Assembly (NCBI RefSeq): GCF_900089775.1
Contig: NZ_FLOB01000001.1
Coordinates: 62,001 to 126,000, forward strand
DNA length: 64,000 nucleotides
DNA from: Marinomonas spartinae
GTDB taxonomy: Bacteria > Pseudomonadota > Gammaproteobacteria > Pseudomonadales > Marinomonadaceae
Reading direction: 5' to 3'
Shown here: piece after piece, positions 8,565 to 16,683 of the stretch
Numbering within the stretch: position 1 is the stretch's first letter
Layout: each line of letters opens with the position of its first letter
The notes under the pieces: generated by a model
Database searches by the model: none
What the model saw: the letters and a program-made list of their open reading frames with translations, nothing else
Told to the model about the DNA's origin: nothing
Position numbers and translations under genes: made by a program

Positions 8565-10139
8565 CTACTCCCCTGAGAAGATTTTTATTGAAAGTTCAAC
8601 CCTACCAATCACATTTTCTGTATCATTAATAAACTCATCTGTTGTTCTAATATATTGTTCATCACTCAATAACTGTTTTAATTTGTCAGCTAGGGTAGCC
8701 TCATTCAGGCTCACTCCAGCATTCAAAGCTCGAGCGACTCCCACCATAACGGAGTCAAATTTTGATAGAAGGAAAGTACCTCCCGTTTTAAATAGTTTCG
8801 CATCAAAGTTATTTAAAAGAGTTACTGTTTGAACAAACAAGCTCTCAAGCTGATTTAGTCGCTCCTGAGAAAGGTTTCTATTTTTTTCCATATACTTATC
8901 AAGAAAACTAGGCATTGGAGCTTTATAATCACTATGTTCCTCATAAAGAGCAATAAACCTCAAGATTGCTTCAACATCTTTATAACGGCTATGCTTTGGA
9001 CCAAACAACGACCTCCAATTAGCGGTTCCATTTAATTCATGCAAAAGATCGTCAAGCGAACCATAAAAAATGCACGACCTCACTTCTTGAGGTTGCAGCG
9101 GTTTTCCACTTGTATTAAGTCTTCTAAAAATTTGTATTACAGCATTGTTATACTCATTGCCATAAGTCGAACTATCTGCTGATGGATCTGGACGAATGAC
9201 AATACTGTGAAGAACAGAATCACTCAGTGTTCTAACATCAGCATCATCCAAAACTTTTGATTTGGATGATTTAGCAACATCAGAGTTGAAGTAACAACCA
9301 CGAAGGTCTTCATGTATCTTTTTACTATTTGAGATAGAGAACTCACCAGCTAGATATCTTTGAAGTGTTTTTAACCTTTGCTGCCCATCAATAATATTCA
9401 ACGTTTTTGAGTCACGATCCTGAGCTAAAAAGATGTTTGGTACAGGTAAACCAAGAATTAGGGACTCAATGAACCTCGACTGCTCTGTTAAGCTCCAAAC
9501 AAAGCCTCGTTGAAAACCTGGCAGTTTGATATCCCCTCTATTTAGTCGTTTCACAAGCCCTTCAACATCACTATCCCAACCATAACTAGAAACTTCAAAT
9601 CTTGATGGTAAATCACTTTCACTACTTTCATCATTCTCTACTTTGGTATCTTCACCTACTCCTACGGTCCCTATAAGTTCGTTGGAATCAACATCAATTC
9701 TGTTCACTATTTCAGAAAAGTAGGAACCATCAGATGTATCCAGTGGATGCTCATCAGATAAGTTCAACAATATGATATTGCTGTTTTCAACAAACAAAGC
9801 AAACACTTGCCCATCAGAAGCAAACTTGTTGAACCTTCCAGGCCAAAATCGAGTATCACCTCTAGCTGTAGCTCTATATAAGGAGGATTTCGTTTCTTCT
9901 CTAGCACCATTGCTTAAGACAATACATGAAAGCATGACTTTATTCTCTGTACCGAATAGCTGTGCGTCATAGTCATGTATCTGCTTATTTTTAAGTAACT
10001 GACTTATTGGTGCAGTTGCATCTAAGATGCTTTTCGTAAGCCCAGTTTCTGTGACATAAAGCAGCTCAAAATCAATATTCAATTCTTTTAAAGCATTTAC
10101 CTTTTCTGACTCAGCCGGTGTTAATTCTCTTGTGTTCAT
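8565..10139 (-). CDS. DUF262 (ParB/Srx-fold) protein with an extra N-terminal domain
   Basis: Protein of 524 residues. The central part (about 185-290) is DUF262: IKLPGFQRGFVW, FIESLILGLPVPNIFLAQD and the diagnostic IIDGQQRLKTLQRYL. DUF262 occurs in GmrSD-type and other anti-phage nucleases, where the DGQQR motif belongs to an NTP-using ParB-like fold. I see no C-terminal DUF1524 HNH motif, so this is not a fused GmrSD. The N-terminal 170 residues (with TGLTKSILDATAP and SLYRATARGDTRFWPGR) form a separate domain I cannot name; it may recognise DNA or be a restriction-type module. It is the first gene of a two-gene operon with the HEPN protein. Confidence 0.85.
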   Translation of the reverse strand: MNTRELTPAESEKVNALKELNIDFELLYVTETGLTKSILDATAPISQLLKNKQIHDYDAQLFGTENKVMLSCIVLSNGAREETKSSLYRATARGDTRFWPGRFNKFASDGQVFALFVENSNIILLNLSDEHPLDTSDGSYFSEIVNRIDVDSNELIGTVGVGEDTKVENDESSESDLPSRFEVSSYGWDSDVEGLVKRLNRGDIKLPGFQRGFVWSLTEQSRFIESLILGLPVPNIFLAQDRDSKTLNIIDGQQRLKTLQRYLAGEFSISNSKKIHEDLRGCYFNSDVAKSSKSKVLDDADVRTLSDSVLHSIVIRPDPSADSSTYGNEYNNAVIQIFRRLNTSGKPLQPQEVRSCIFYGSLDDLLHELNGTANWRSLFGPKHSRYKDVEAILRFIALYEEHSDYKAPMPSFLDKYMEKNRNLSQERLNQLESLFVQTVTLLNNFDAKLFKTGGTFLLSKFDSVMVGVARALNAGVSLNEATLADKLKQLLSDEQYIRTTDEFINDTENVIGRVELSIKIFSGE

Positions 10140-10364
10140 CTTTTCAACCTAAATTAAGAACAATAAGTCTTGGTCATTGTTTACATGAGTTGAGATAAGT
10201 TTCATATCTTGTTCTACTATGCCCTTTCAAAACAATTCAATCAAATGTAAAGCACATTTATAATAAGTTACCATCAAAAAATACCACGCTCACTTCAGTC
10301 CAAAAATTTTCAGGCATATGTCATCAATGTGAATACCCACCATTGATTCCGACAGGAGCCTGAA

Positions 10365-10838
10365 ATGAATCCCAAAACTTCCGATTACCAAAAGCAGCAA
10401 CGCTATCAGGAAAATGAAATCCTAGAGCATGCAGCAGAAATACTAGCGACACGCTACGTACGTGGTAATGCCCTAACCAATCCTGATGCCACTAAAGAGT
10501 ATGTACGCTGTAAGCTAGGCAGCTATGAGCGTGAAGTGTTTGCTTTATTGCTACTGGATAACCAAAACCGACTGATTGAGTTTAAAGAGCTGTTTCATGG
10601 AACGGTGGATGCGGCCAGTGTCTACCCACGTGAAGTGGTGAAAGCGGTGTTGGAAGTCAATGCCGCAGCGGTTATATTTGCCCATAACCATCCATCTGGA
10701 GACTCAACGCCTTCTCAAGCTGATAGACGCATAACCGAAAGACTCAAAGACGCTTTAGCACTGGTGGATGTCCGCGTTCTCGACCATATCGTGACAGGCG
10801 ATACCTGCACATCATTTGCTGAAAGGGGATGGTTATGA
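10365..10838 (+). CDS. RadC-family JAB-domain protein, short island form
   Basis: 157-residue MPN+/JAB protein of the YeeS/RadC type common on genomic islands. The metal-binding motif is complete: Glu in EFKELFHGT and H-x-H-P-S-G-D-x(6)-D in [15 protein letters not shown]. It lacks the helix-hairpin-helix N-terminal domain of full-length chromosomal RadC, as usual for this subfamily. A good AGGAG site lies 5 bases before the ATG. It overlaps the next gene by four bases (ATGA), so both are in one operon. Despite its name, a role in DNA repair is not established. Confidence 0.9.
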   Translation: MNPKTSDYQKQQRYQENEILEHAAEILATRYVRGNALTNPDATKEYVRCKLGSYEREVFALLLLDNQNRLIEFKELFHGTVDAASVYPREVVKAVLEVNAAAVIFAHNHPSGDSTPSQADRRITERLKDALALVDVRVLDHIVTGDTCTSFAERGWL

Positions 10839-11272
10839 TTGAGCAACACTACGGTGAGCTTTCTATTGATGACGCTTTACATGCGTCACTGAAAGCACTT
10901 CTGAATCGATACACTCTCCCTGAGAATGCCGAACGACTCGTATTGAACTGCCGCCAAATGAGTTACTACCGACATCGACAAGGTTTACATCCCATTGAGG
11001 TGCAACTTAAACGTGAGTCAGTCTCAAGCCCTTGGCTGGTGGTGTTCTTTGCCAGCTTCTCTTATACCGATGACAACAGCACAACTGTTGAACCTGAGTT
11101 GTACTTTCATCTGGCTAATCGCTGGTGCTATCAACCCGATGTGGGGAGCACGGATTTATCCCATCCAGAAGTACAAGAGCTGCTCTCGGTCTGGATGAAA
11201 GCCTTTGCTCGCCACCTATCCAGAAACGTCTTTGATGACGTACAACTGACAATGGTCGGCACTTTCAACTAA
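10835..11272 (+). CDS. DUF2787-like protein, copy 1
   Basis: 145 residues, function unknown. I choose the ATG at 10835: it forms an ATGA overlap with the RadC stop and sits six bases after AAGGGG, whereas the earlier ATG at 10829 directly abuts that site. The protein shares the pattern R-Q-M-S-Y...GLHPIEV...FFASFSY...ELYFHL with the next gene, so the two are diverged paralogues. The family appears on Vibrio-type islands next to RadC. No signal peptide or membrane helix is visible. The DUF2787 assignment is from recalled motif layout. Confidence 0.65.
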   Translation: MIEQHYGELSIDDALHASLKALLNRYTLPENAERLVLNCRQMSYYRHRQGLHPIEVQLKRESVSSPWLVVFFASFSYTDDNSTTVEPELYFHLANRWCYQPDVGSTDLSHPEVQELLSVWMKAFARHLSRNVFDDVQLTMVGTFN

Positions 11273-11322
11273 ATCCTAATCTCTCATTTCTTATTTGAAT
11301 CCTGAAACAAGGAGGACTCACT

Positions 11323-11766
11323 ATGTCCAAATTAACCTTCACAGCATCATTACTACCTGTATCAAAGAAACTGCATAAGCTGTTAAGTGAGCAACTCACC
11401 GCTCACTTGCTGAGTAATGAAGCACTGACCACCAGCCGCTATCTGGTGTTTAACTTTCGCGATAAGAGTTACAGCGCGGAAGAAGGCGGCTTCCATCCGG
11501 TTGAGATGGCGATTTGCCAAACCTCAATAGGAGAATGGAGCATTGAGTACATCACCGACTTTGCTTATATGGGGAATTACTATCCAGAGCTAGAGCGCAA
11601 CTTGGATTTTGATTTTCGGGTTGGACAGTTCTTTGTGGCCTATCGTGGCTGGCTACCAATGCAAGGTAGCCGTGATGCCAAAGAGCTGTATCGCCTATGG
11701 GAGAATAACTTTCTTGCCTATGTCGATACGGACGCCTACAACGAGATAGCCGTCACCCCGCAATAA
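11323..11766 (+). CDS. DUF2787-like protein, copy 2
   Basis: 147 residues, unknown function. The characteristic blocks are YLVFNFRDKSYSAEEGGFHPVEM, given here in parts as FNFRDKSYS and GFHPVEM, then IEYITDFAYMGNYYPELERN and LWENNFLAY. A strong AAGGAGG site precedes the ATG by six bases. It follows copy 1 by 50 bp on the same strand. It appears cytoplasmic. It is probably part of an island maintenance or mobility module with RadC, but no function should be assumed. Confidence 0.75.
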   Translation: MSKLTFTASLLPVSKKLHKLLSEQLTAHLLSNEALTTSRYLVFNFRDKSYSAEEGGFHPVEMAICQTSIGEWSIEYITDFAYMGNYYPELERNLDFDFRVGQFFVAYRGWLPMQGSRDAKELYRLWENNFLAYVDTDAYNEIAVTPQ

Positions 11767-11769
11767 CTC

Positions 11770-11946
11770 ATGACTTCCTTCCTTCTACAAACCATCAAAC
11801 TTGTCACTGCCCTCATCACGTTGTTTTCACTGTCTCCGTTCTTCGGTGCCATCGGAGCCCTATCTACTTTAGGGTTTCTGGTGGTGCTGTTGATTGGGTT
11901 ATTGGTAGCGATTGCCGAGCTCAGTGATAAGCATAAGCCTCGTTAA
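11770..11946 (+). CDS. Small two-helix membrane protein
   Basis: A 58-residue reading frame starts three bases after the DUF2787 copy 2 stop. It has two hydrophobic segments (about residues 5-22 and 28-48, the second LGFLVVLLIGLLVAIAEL) and a charged C-terminus DKHKPR. No clear ribosome site of its own, so it would depend on translational coupling. No family recognised. Such tiny membrane proteins are frequent after DUF2787 genes as far as I recall, but that is not verified here. Confidence 0.55.
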   Translation: MTSFLLQTIKLVTALITLFSLSPFFGAIGALSTLGFLVVLLIGLLVAIAELSDKHKPR

Positions 11947-11997
11947 TGTTAATCGGCTCACGCTTTGGTGATGCCGATTGATGCTGTTTTCACCGTT

Positions 11998-12048
11998 GGA
12001 CATTATGTGTCTGACCCACCTCTATTCTCCCGACATTAAATGTCCGAC
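11998..12048. promoter_or_regulatory. Twin operator before the WYL regulator
   Basis: Two related 18-bp sites, GGACATTATGTGTCTGAC (11998-12015) and CGACATTAAATGTCCGAC (12031-12048), lie 33 bp apart, about three helical turns. Each holds a GACAT-N3-RTGTC palindrome. They end 37 bp before the ATG of the WYL gene, a position fit for autoregulation. Confidence 0.6.
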
Positions 12049-12084
12049 TCCGGTGTGGAGCTTTGATGTATTGAGAGCGTAGTC

Positions 12085-12819
12085 ATGAGCAATAAAACCA
12101 GCATTGAAGGGTTATCCGCTTTGCTGCACACGCTGATGCTTATTCCTCAACATCGATGGATTACCGTTAGGGAGTTGCAGCAGCAGTTAGCCCTACTCGA
12201 TATCCACCGCACCACTCGCAGCATTAAACGCTACCTCGATGAAGCCATTGTGGAGGTGTTTAACGTGGAGTGTGATTCGATGAGCATGCCCCATGTTTAT
12301 CGCAAAACCTCAGAGCAATTACTGAAGCTCAACAAGCAGGAAATGCTCTATTGGCAACTGACCAACAAGTACTTACTACCGCTGGTTCCTGATGCACTGA
12401 ATTATGGGCAAGGGTGCTCCTCGGAGAGAGACAAACCCTTGCCCCATAAGGGTTCAGCACATTCAAAAGAGCAAGCATGGTTAGCAAAAGTACATGTGGC
12501 TTTGCCCACTATTCGCAAGTGGAGTGACGGGCAACGGCAAGTGTTGAATGCAGTACATACAGCATTACTGCACAACCGTATGCTCAAGATATCGAGCCAA
12601 GTATTGCAGCAGGAGAAGGCGCTCATTGAGCCTCTGGGACTCTCGGTTCAGTGTGACGCGCTCTTGCTGCTCTTTCGTTTAACCGGTCAAAACAAGATAC
12701 GCACCCTAGCTTTGCCTCTGATTGATGAGGCCAGTGTATCGACGTTTTCTTTTACCTATCCCACTGATTTCAATCTTGAGCGGTTCATGCGTGAACACGA
12801 TGGAATCAGTACACCCTGA
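12085..12819 (+). CDS. WYL-domain transcriptional regulator
   Basis: 244 residues. The N-terminal half is a winged helix (LLHTLMLIPQHRWITVRELQQQL, read in parts, then TTRSIKRYLDEAI), as in YafY/BrxR/CapW-type repressors. The C-terminal half ends with the WYL-like pattern IEPLGLSVQCDALLLLFRL, KIRTLALPLIDEA and PTDFNLERFM. WYL regulators commonly control defence and island genes in response to nucleic-acid or nucleotide signals. The twin operator just upstream suggests autoregulation. It is placed between the RadC/DUF2787 group and two small exported proteins. The ligand is unknown. Confidence 0.75.
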   Translation: MSNKTSIEGLSALLHTLMLIPQHRWITVRELQQQLALLDIHRTTRSIKRYLDEAIVEVFNVECDSMSMPHVYRKTSEQLLKLNKQEMLYWQLTNKYLLPLVPDALNYGQGCSSERDKPLPHKGSAHSKEQAWLAKVHVALPTIRKWSDGQRQVLNAVHTALLHNRMLKISSQVLQQEKALIEPLGLSVQCDALLLLFRLTGQNKIRTLALPLIDEASVSTFSFTYPTDFNLERFMREHDGISTP

Positions 12820-12849
12820 ATTTCCCTCACCGATAAGGAGAGCACCGTT

Positions 12850-13218
12850 ATGACATTAACCAACACCCTACTCCGATACGCCGCTATGACCATCCTGTTT
12901 ATCGGGCTCACCGCTTGTGGCGACCAAGAAGAGACTCAAGCAGCAACAGCAGATATTGAAATGTCGATATCGACTAACTCGCATTGGGGAACATTGGTTT
13001 TTGACCTGCAAGCTATCACCGATAACACCGTAATCAGCAATGTGGTGATTAACCGAGGCAACTGCCGATTACCTGCGGGCACAGCCTCTGAGCTATCAAG
13101 AAATGTTTCATTGCAGTTCGGCCAAACCTACACCGGATACAGCAACAACTGCACCGTAGACAACGTGAAAGAAATCGAAGTCACCTCCAGCGCTGGCACC
13201 TTTGTCTACACCTTCTAA
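12850..13218 (+). CDS. Putative small lipoprotein with a cysteine pair
   Basis: 122 residues. A hydrophobic N-terminus ends in the lipobox LTACG, predicting an outer- or inner-membrane lipoprotein. The mature part is rich in Ser/Thr/Asn, looks like a small beta domain, and has two further cysteines (GNCRLP and NNCTVD) that could form a disulfide. A GGAGAG site precedes the ATG. No family recognised. The next gene also encodes a small exported protein with two cysteines, so the pair may act together. Confidence 0.6.
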   Translation: MTLTNTLLRYAAMTILFIGLTACGDQEETQAATADIEMSISTNSHWGTLVFDLQAITDNTVISNVVINRGNCRLPAGTASELSRNVSLQFGQTYTGYSNNCTVDNVKEIEVTSSAGTFVYTF

Positions 13219-13265
13219 CTTCCAATTCCCAAATAACACACTCAACCAACTCGTAAGGATCAACT

Positions 13266-13493
13266 ATGAACAAGTCAACTCTACTCATCGCGGCAGCATT
13301 AGTTTTCTCTACCTCTTTCGCCTTTGCTGGTGGAACACTGGGCGGCAACCCATCAGCAGATTCGGGAGCCGTCAACGTCAGTGTGGGCAAGTGCACTCAA
13401 TACAAAATGGATGTGAAAGCGGCACAGCAGGAAGGCAAGGATGTATCGACCATCACCGTTCCTGAAGGCTGTGAAGCAGTCAAAGAAAAGTAA
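13266..13493 (+). CDS. Small periplasmic protein with a cysteine pair
   Basis: 75 residues with a clean Sec signal peptide (MNKSTLLIAAALVFSTSFAF then AGG, cleavage after AFA). The mature peptide is about 53 residues with two cysteines (GKCTQYK and EGCEAVK). No family recognised. The ATG follows TAAGGATCAACT. A decayed copy of the 3' end of this gene and of its terminator is found at 15440-15552. Confidence 0.65.
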   Translation: MNKSTLLIAAALVFSTSFAFAGGTLGGNPSADSGAVNVSVGKCTQYKMDVKAAQQEGKDVSTITVPEGCEAVKEK

Positions 13494-13523
13494 TACCTAC
13501 CACCAGCGACGGTAAAAAATGAC

Positions 13524-13557
13524 AATGGGGAGCAATTACGCTCCCCATTCTTTTTTT
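13524..13557 (+). terminator. Rho-independent terminator after the small periplasmic protein
   Basis: Perfect 10-bp stem AATGGGGAGC / GCTCCCCATT with a 6-nt loop and a T7 tract. A second copy lies at 15510-15541. Confidence 0.9.
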
Positions 13558-13696
13558 GCTTCTATACACAAGCGGCACAATCAATAAGCCACATACAGTA
13601 AGCCATCCTTTGTCATTACTGAGGGAGCATGACGGGATAAATACCAACCGATTCTGTCATGCTCTTACATTTTAGTCAGGATTGATGCTTCTTACT

Positions 13697-15037
13697 TTAC
13701 ACCTCGATATTCAGTGACTGTGATCTTTCTATCCTAAGTTCTCTGGTGTTGAGTTTTTCTTCCTTCCAGATGTTTTTAATCGTACCGATACTCACAGTGA
13801 TATTGTGTTCTTTTAATGCCACCATTAGTTGCATCAAAGTGAGGTGAGGATTCTGCAATGTCAGCTCGATAATCTTATCTTCTGCGTGCTCTGGTATGCG
13901 GTTCTTACTGCGTTTGAGAGGCTTATTGATCCGTTTTAACCCCATCGGCCCTTCCTCTGCCATTATTTTCTGATAGGTGTAGAGGGATTGACGAGAGCAG
14001 CCAAGGATACGAGCGGCTTTAGTGATACTTCCCAACTGTTCAACAAGCTCTAGTGCTTCTATTTTCCGTTGAACCTCTTTGCCGTATTCACTGCATTTGC
14101 GAGGCTCAACGAGTTCTGTAATATCGAGCCGACGATGGCCAAAATAGGCAGAGAACGCCCCATCGAACTGACAACGGATTTCCACTTGCTGGTTGGCGAT
14201 CGAATAACGAACGGGTGAGTCGATGACATACATCTTATTATCAAAGCTGAACGTGTGGTCACGGCGTATCTTGCGATACTCTTTCTGTACACAGATAGTG
14301 TTGAGATCTAAGTCATCAGGTATGCACTTAAAGGCTGTGCGTAAACCTGTCGGCTGAACCATGACGTTTTTTGCCCAATAGTTTGGTATGAACTCTTCTT
14401 GTAAATACCGATTCGCATTTTCCATATCGGTGATGTTGTGTAATCGAAGTTCTGGCACCAGCCGATCTTGGAAGGTATCGAAGGAGCGTTCTATACGCCC
14501 CTTACCTTGAGGTGAATTTGCGAAGATAATCTCGATGCCGAGTTCGTCACAAGCTCGTTGCATTTGCGAGAAGTTACTACGCTTAGGGCCACCAAAAATA
14601 CCCGCTCTGTCCACGTAAAGGGTTTTGAATATGCCTCGCTTTTCAATATAAGCTCGCATCACCTTCATGCAGCCCTCAGTCGTCTCTGACGGGAAGAACT
14701 GCGCATGAATATCACTGGTAGCGTCATCAATGATAGCAATCAGACAAGACTTTTCATCGCCAAACCAGCGATGAGGACTGCCATCCATTTGCAGCATAAG
14801 CCCTGGCAATGGCATACGCTCTCGATACTTCCTTACTCGGCTTCTACGACGTTTAGAACGTTTCACGTAGTGAATATCATGAGCCCAAGAGCGCAGAGTC
14901 TCACGCTTAATTGACAGCCCTTCATTTTTGCTTAAAAGCTCTGAGAGGTGTTGTAGATTGAAGTCGTAGTATTTAGTTTGAATGAGGCTCTGAACCTCTT
15001 TCTTGAGTGACTCTGGGATTTTATTGATGGGAGCCAT
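13697..15037 (-). mobile_element. ISNCY/IS481-like DDE transposase with a C-terminal HTH
   Basis: 446-residue DDE transposase. The catalytic core shows LMLQMDGSPHRWFGD (first Asp), TLYVDRAGIFGG (second Asp) and SPQGKGRIERSFDTFQDRLV (Glu). Usual relatives start with a helix-turn-helix of the LGxSRQTLY type; here that unit (ITKAARILGCSRQSLYTYQK, GLKR, then a second helical segment ending IGTIKNIW) lies at the C-terminus, after the core, so the domain order looks permuted. The frame is open throughout. I cannot define terminal inverted repeats. A 50-bp sequence beginning at its start codon is repeated perfectly 1 kb away. Confidence 0.82.
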
Positions 15038-15084
15038 CCAAACCTATTGATAATGACTTCATCATTAACCAACGTATCCCAAAC
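15035..15084. repeat. Perfect 50-bp direct repeat, copy 1
   Basis: Fifty bases from CATCCAAACC to TATCCCAAAC are identical to 16057-16106 in the same orientation. This copy begins at the start codon of the transposase, so it covers its leader. It contains the small inverted repeat ATGA-CTTC-ATCAT. Confidence 0.9.
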
Positions 15085-15249
15085 GCCGAATGAAACAGTT
15101 CTGGACAAAAGCTTGCTAAGAGAGCTGTTAGTCTAATGACCGCTCTCACTTCCTCATCGCATCCACCTTCAGATATATGTTATCTAGAAAAACGCAAATA
15201 ACGGGATAATAGCGGTTTGTTAGATTGAGCCTACAAGCCACATTATTAC

Positions 15250-15420
15250 ATCAATCGATATCACTTCTAGCGGCATCAACGGCTAGTGAGTCCGCTATCT
15301 CATTCCCTCTGACACCAAAATGCGCTCTAACCTTTTTGACTTCGACGTACCTTTCAGAGAGAAGAACATCAACTGTCTACCACAAGCGGCTATTTAAAAT
15401 CGGGCTTTAATCCGCTCTAC
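15250..15420 (-). pseudogene. Relic of a second RNase HI gene (3' part)
   Basis: Read on the minus strand this stretch encodes LW-stop-TVDVLLSERYVEV then KKVRAHFGVRGNE and IADSLAVDAARSD. It aligns with the intact RNase HI at 16162-16602 (LWQQVDELSSRKYVEV, KVKAHSGIEGNERADLLAVEAAEAD in parts). A TAG stop replaces a Gln codon and the 5' half is missing, so the copy is dead. It belongs to the local segmental duplication. Confidence 0.75.
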
Positions 15421-15439
15421 ACCAGTTTTTCTTCTTCCA

Positions 15440-15552
15440 ACTATCACAATGTCTGAAGGCAGTGAAGCCAGCAAAGAAAAGTAACTTCACCAGCAGCGGT
15501 CAAAATAACAATGGGGAGCATCACGCTCCCCATTCTTTTTTGCTTCTATACA
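15440..15552 (+). pseudogene. Decayed second copy of the 3' end of the small periplasmic gene plus terminator
   Basis: This segment aligns with 13450-13570: the last codons (E-A-S-K-E-K-stop here, E-A-V-K-E-K-stop there), the following spacer, the terminator hairpin (15510-15541) and the TGCTTCTATACAC tail. The 5' part of the gene is absent, and the cysteine of the C-terminal EGC has become Ser. Confidence 0.75.
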
Positions 15553-15610
15553 CCAGTTTGAAGGTATATGTTATCGATAAAAAACACTCTTGACCTTGGT
15601 AGAACCAACT

Positions 15611-15952
15611 TCATATAAGACTTGAATAGTATGACCATTCACCTAACATTCTCGTTCTGGAAAGGTAGGCACTTTTCGCTTCTGGCGATAACACCTCTTG
15701 CCCTTCCGCCGACAAGCTCCATGATTTGCTCATGCCATCTCGGAGCATCACAGGCTTTGAAGGGGAATCCGTCAATAGTGCTAACTCACCACTTTTCAGC
15801 TTATCCATAAAACGGGAATAGCTCATCCCCTGAGGGAGTGCTGAGCCTAACGCTCTTTCGTCCAGCCTTCCAATATCACCTTCAACCTGACCAAACTCAT
15901 ATGCCATCAGTTCGGTTAACCGTACCACTCGATAACCCACAGTTAAATCCAT
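15611..15952 (-). CDS. Hypothetical protein
   Basis: 113 residues starting MDLTVGYRVVRLTELMAYEF, with a charged, globular-looking composition and a C-terminal segment LSPEAKSAYLSRTRMLGEWS. No family recognised, no signal peptide, no helix long enough for a membrane. The upstream ribosome site is weak (AAAGTAGCGG), and it lies in a decayed region, so it may itself be a remnant. Confidence that it is expressed is modest. Confidence 0.4.
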   Translation of the reverse strand: MDLTVGYRVVRLTELMAYEFGQVEGDIGRLDERALGSALPQGMSYSRFMDKLKSGELALLTDSPSKPVMLRDGMSKSWSLSAEGQEVLSPEAKSAYLSRTRMLGEWSYYSSLI

Positions 15953-16056
15953 CCGCTACTTTCAATGGGTGTATTCTACCTAACCAGCGGGAATTGCAGG
16001 ATTTATAACCATAAGTTCGGTCTACCAATTGCAGACATTGTGATTTTCACCCACTA

Positions 16057-16106
16057 CATCCAAACCTATTGATAATGACTTCATCATTAACCAACGTATC
16101 CCAAAC
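16057..16106. repeat. Perfect 50-bp direct repeat, copy 2
   Basis: Identical to 15035-15084. No transposase gene adjoins this copy; it lies 55 bp from the 3' end of the intact RNase HI gene. Confidence 0.9.
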
Positions 16107-16161
16107 AAAAAATAGGGCATAGTTTGGGAGGTGTTACCCTCCCAAACTATGAATTCTTGTA

Positions 16162-16602
16162 TTAGTCGGCTTCCGCCGCTTCAACCGCCAACAGGTCAGC
16201 TCTTTCATTCCCTTCAATGCCAGAATGTGCTTTGACCTTAAATACCTCGACGTACTTCCTAGAACTCAACTCGTCCACTTGTTGCCAAAGCTGGCGGTTT
16301 TTAACCGGTTTCTTATCCGCTCGACGCCAACCTCGGTCTTTCCAGTCATCCATCCAGATGTTGAAACCTTTCACACAGTAATCGCTGTCCGAATAGATAA
16401 CATCCCCATCTTCTGCGTATTCCAATGCTTCAATTAAGGCCAGTAGTTCCAGTTCAGCATTGTCGGTTTTTCGATTGATGGTAAAACTCTCTTCATGAAC
16501 AATCTCATTGTCTTCATCCATGACCACCAGCCCGATACCACCTCGTGTACATCCGTGTTGGTTGTTTGGGGCTGCGCCGTCTACGTAAATTGAATAACTC
16601 AT
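16162..16602 (-). CDS. rnhA: Ribonuclease HI
   Basis: 146-residue RNase H that cleaves RNA in RNA-DNA hybrids. The acidic active site is visible: Asp in IYVDGAAPNN, Glu in NAELELLALIEAL, Asp in IYSDSDYCV and Asp in GNERADLLA. The helper His is in VKAHSG. This is an accessory copy on the island, beside AlpA and three Gp2-like genes, where it could serve replication of the element by removing RNA primers; that link is inference. A truncated relic of a second copy lies at 15250-15420. Confidence 0.9.
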   Translation of the reverse strand: MSYSIYVDGAAPNNQHGCTRGGIGLVVMDEDNEIVHEESFTINRKTDNAELELLALIEALEYAEDGDVIYSDSDYCVKGFNIWMDDWKDRGWRRADKKPVKNRQLWQQVDELSSRKYVEVFKVKAHSGIEGNERADLLAVEAAEAD

Positions 16603-16683
16603 TTTTTATCTCTCTCTAATTGAAAAAGGGCGCATGACTTTGCTTAGCCAGCGCCCCGTTGATGATATGATTTGCTGTTTGTG

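Larger units (their letters stand above)
15085..15610. other. Degenerate region holding relics of rnhA and of the small periplasmic gene
   Basis: About 526 bp without an intact gene. Two relics, described separately, occupy its right half. The left part (15085-15249) shows no feature. A stretch near 15172 (ATATGTTATC) resembles one near 15565, consistent with a decayed tandem duplication. Confidence 0.5.
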
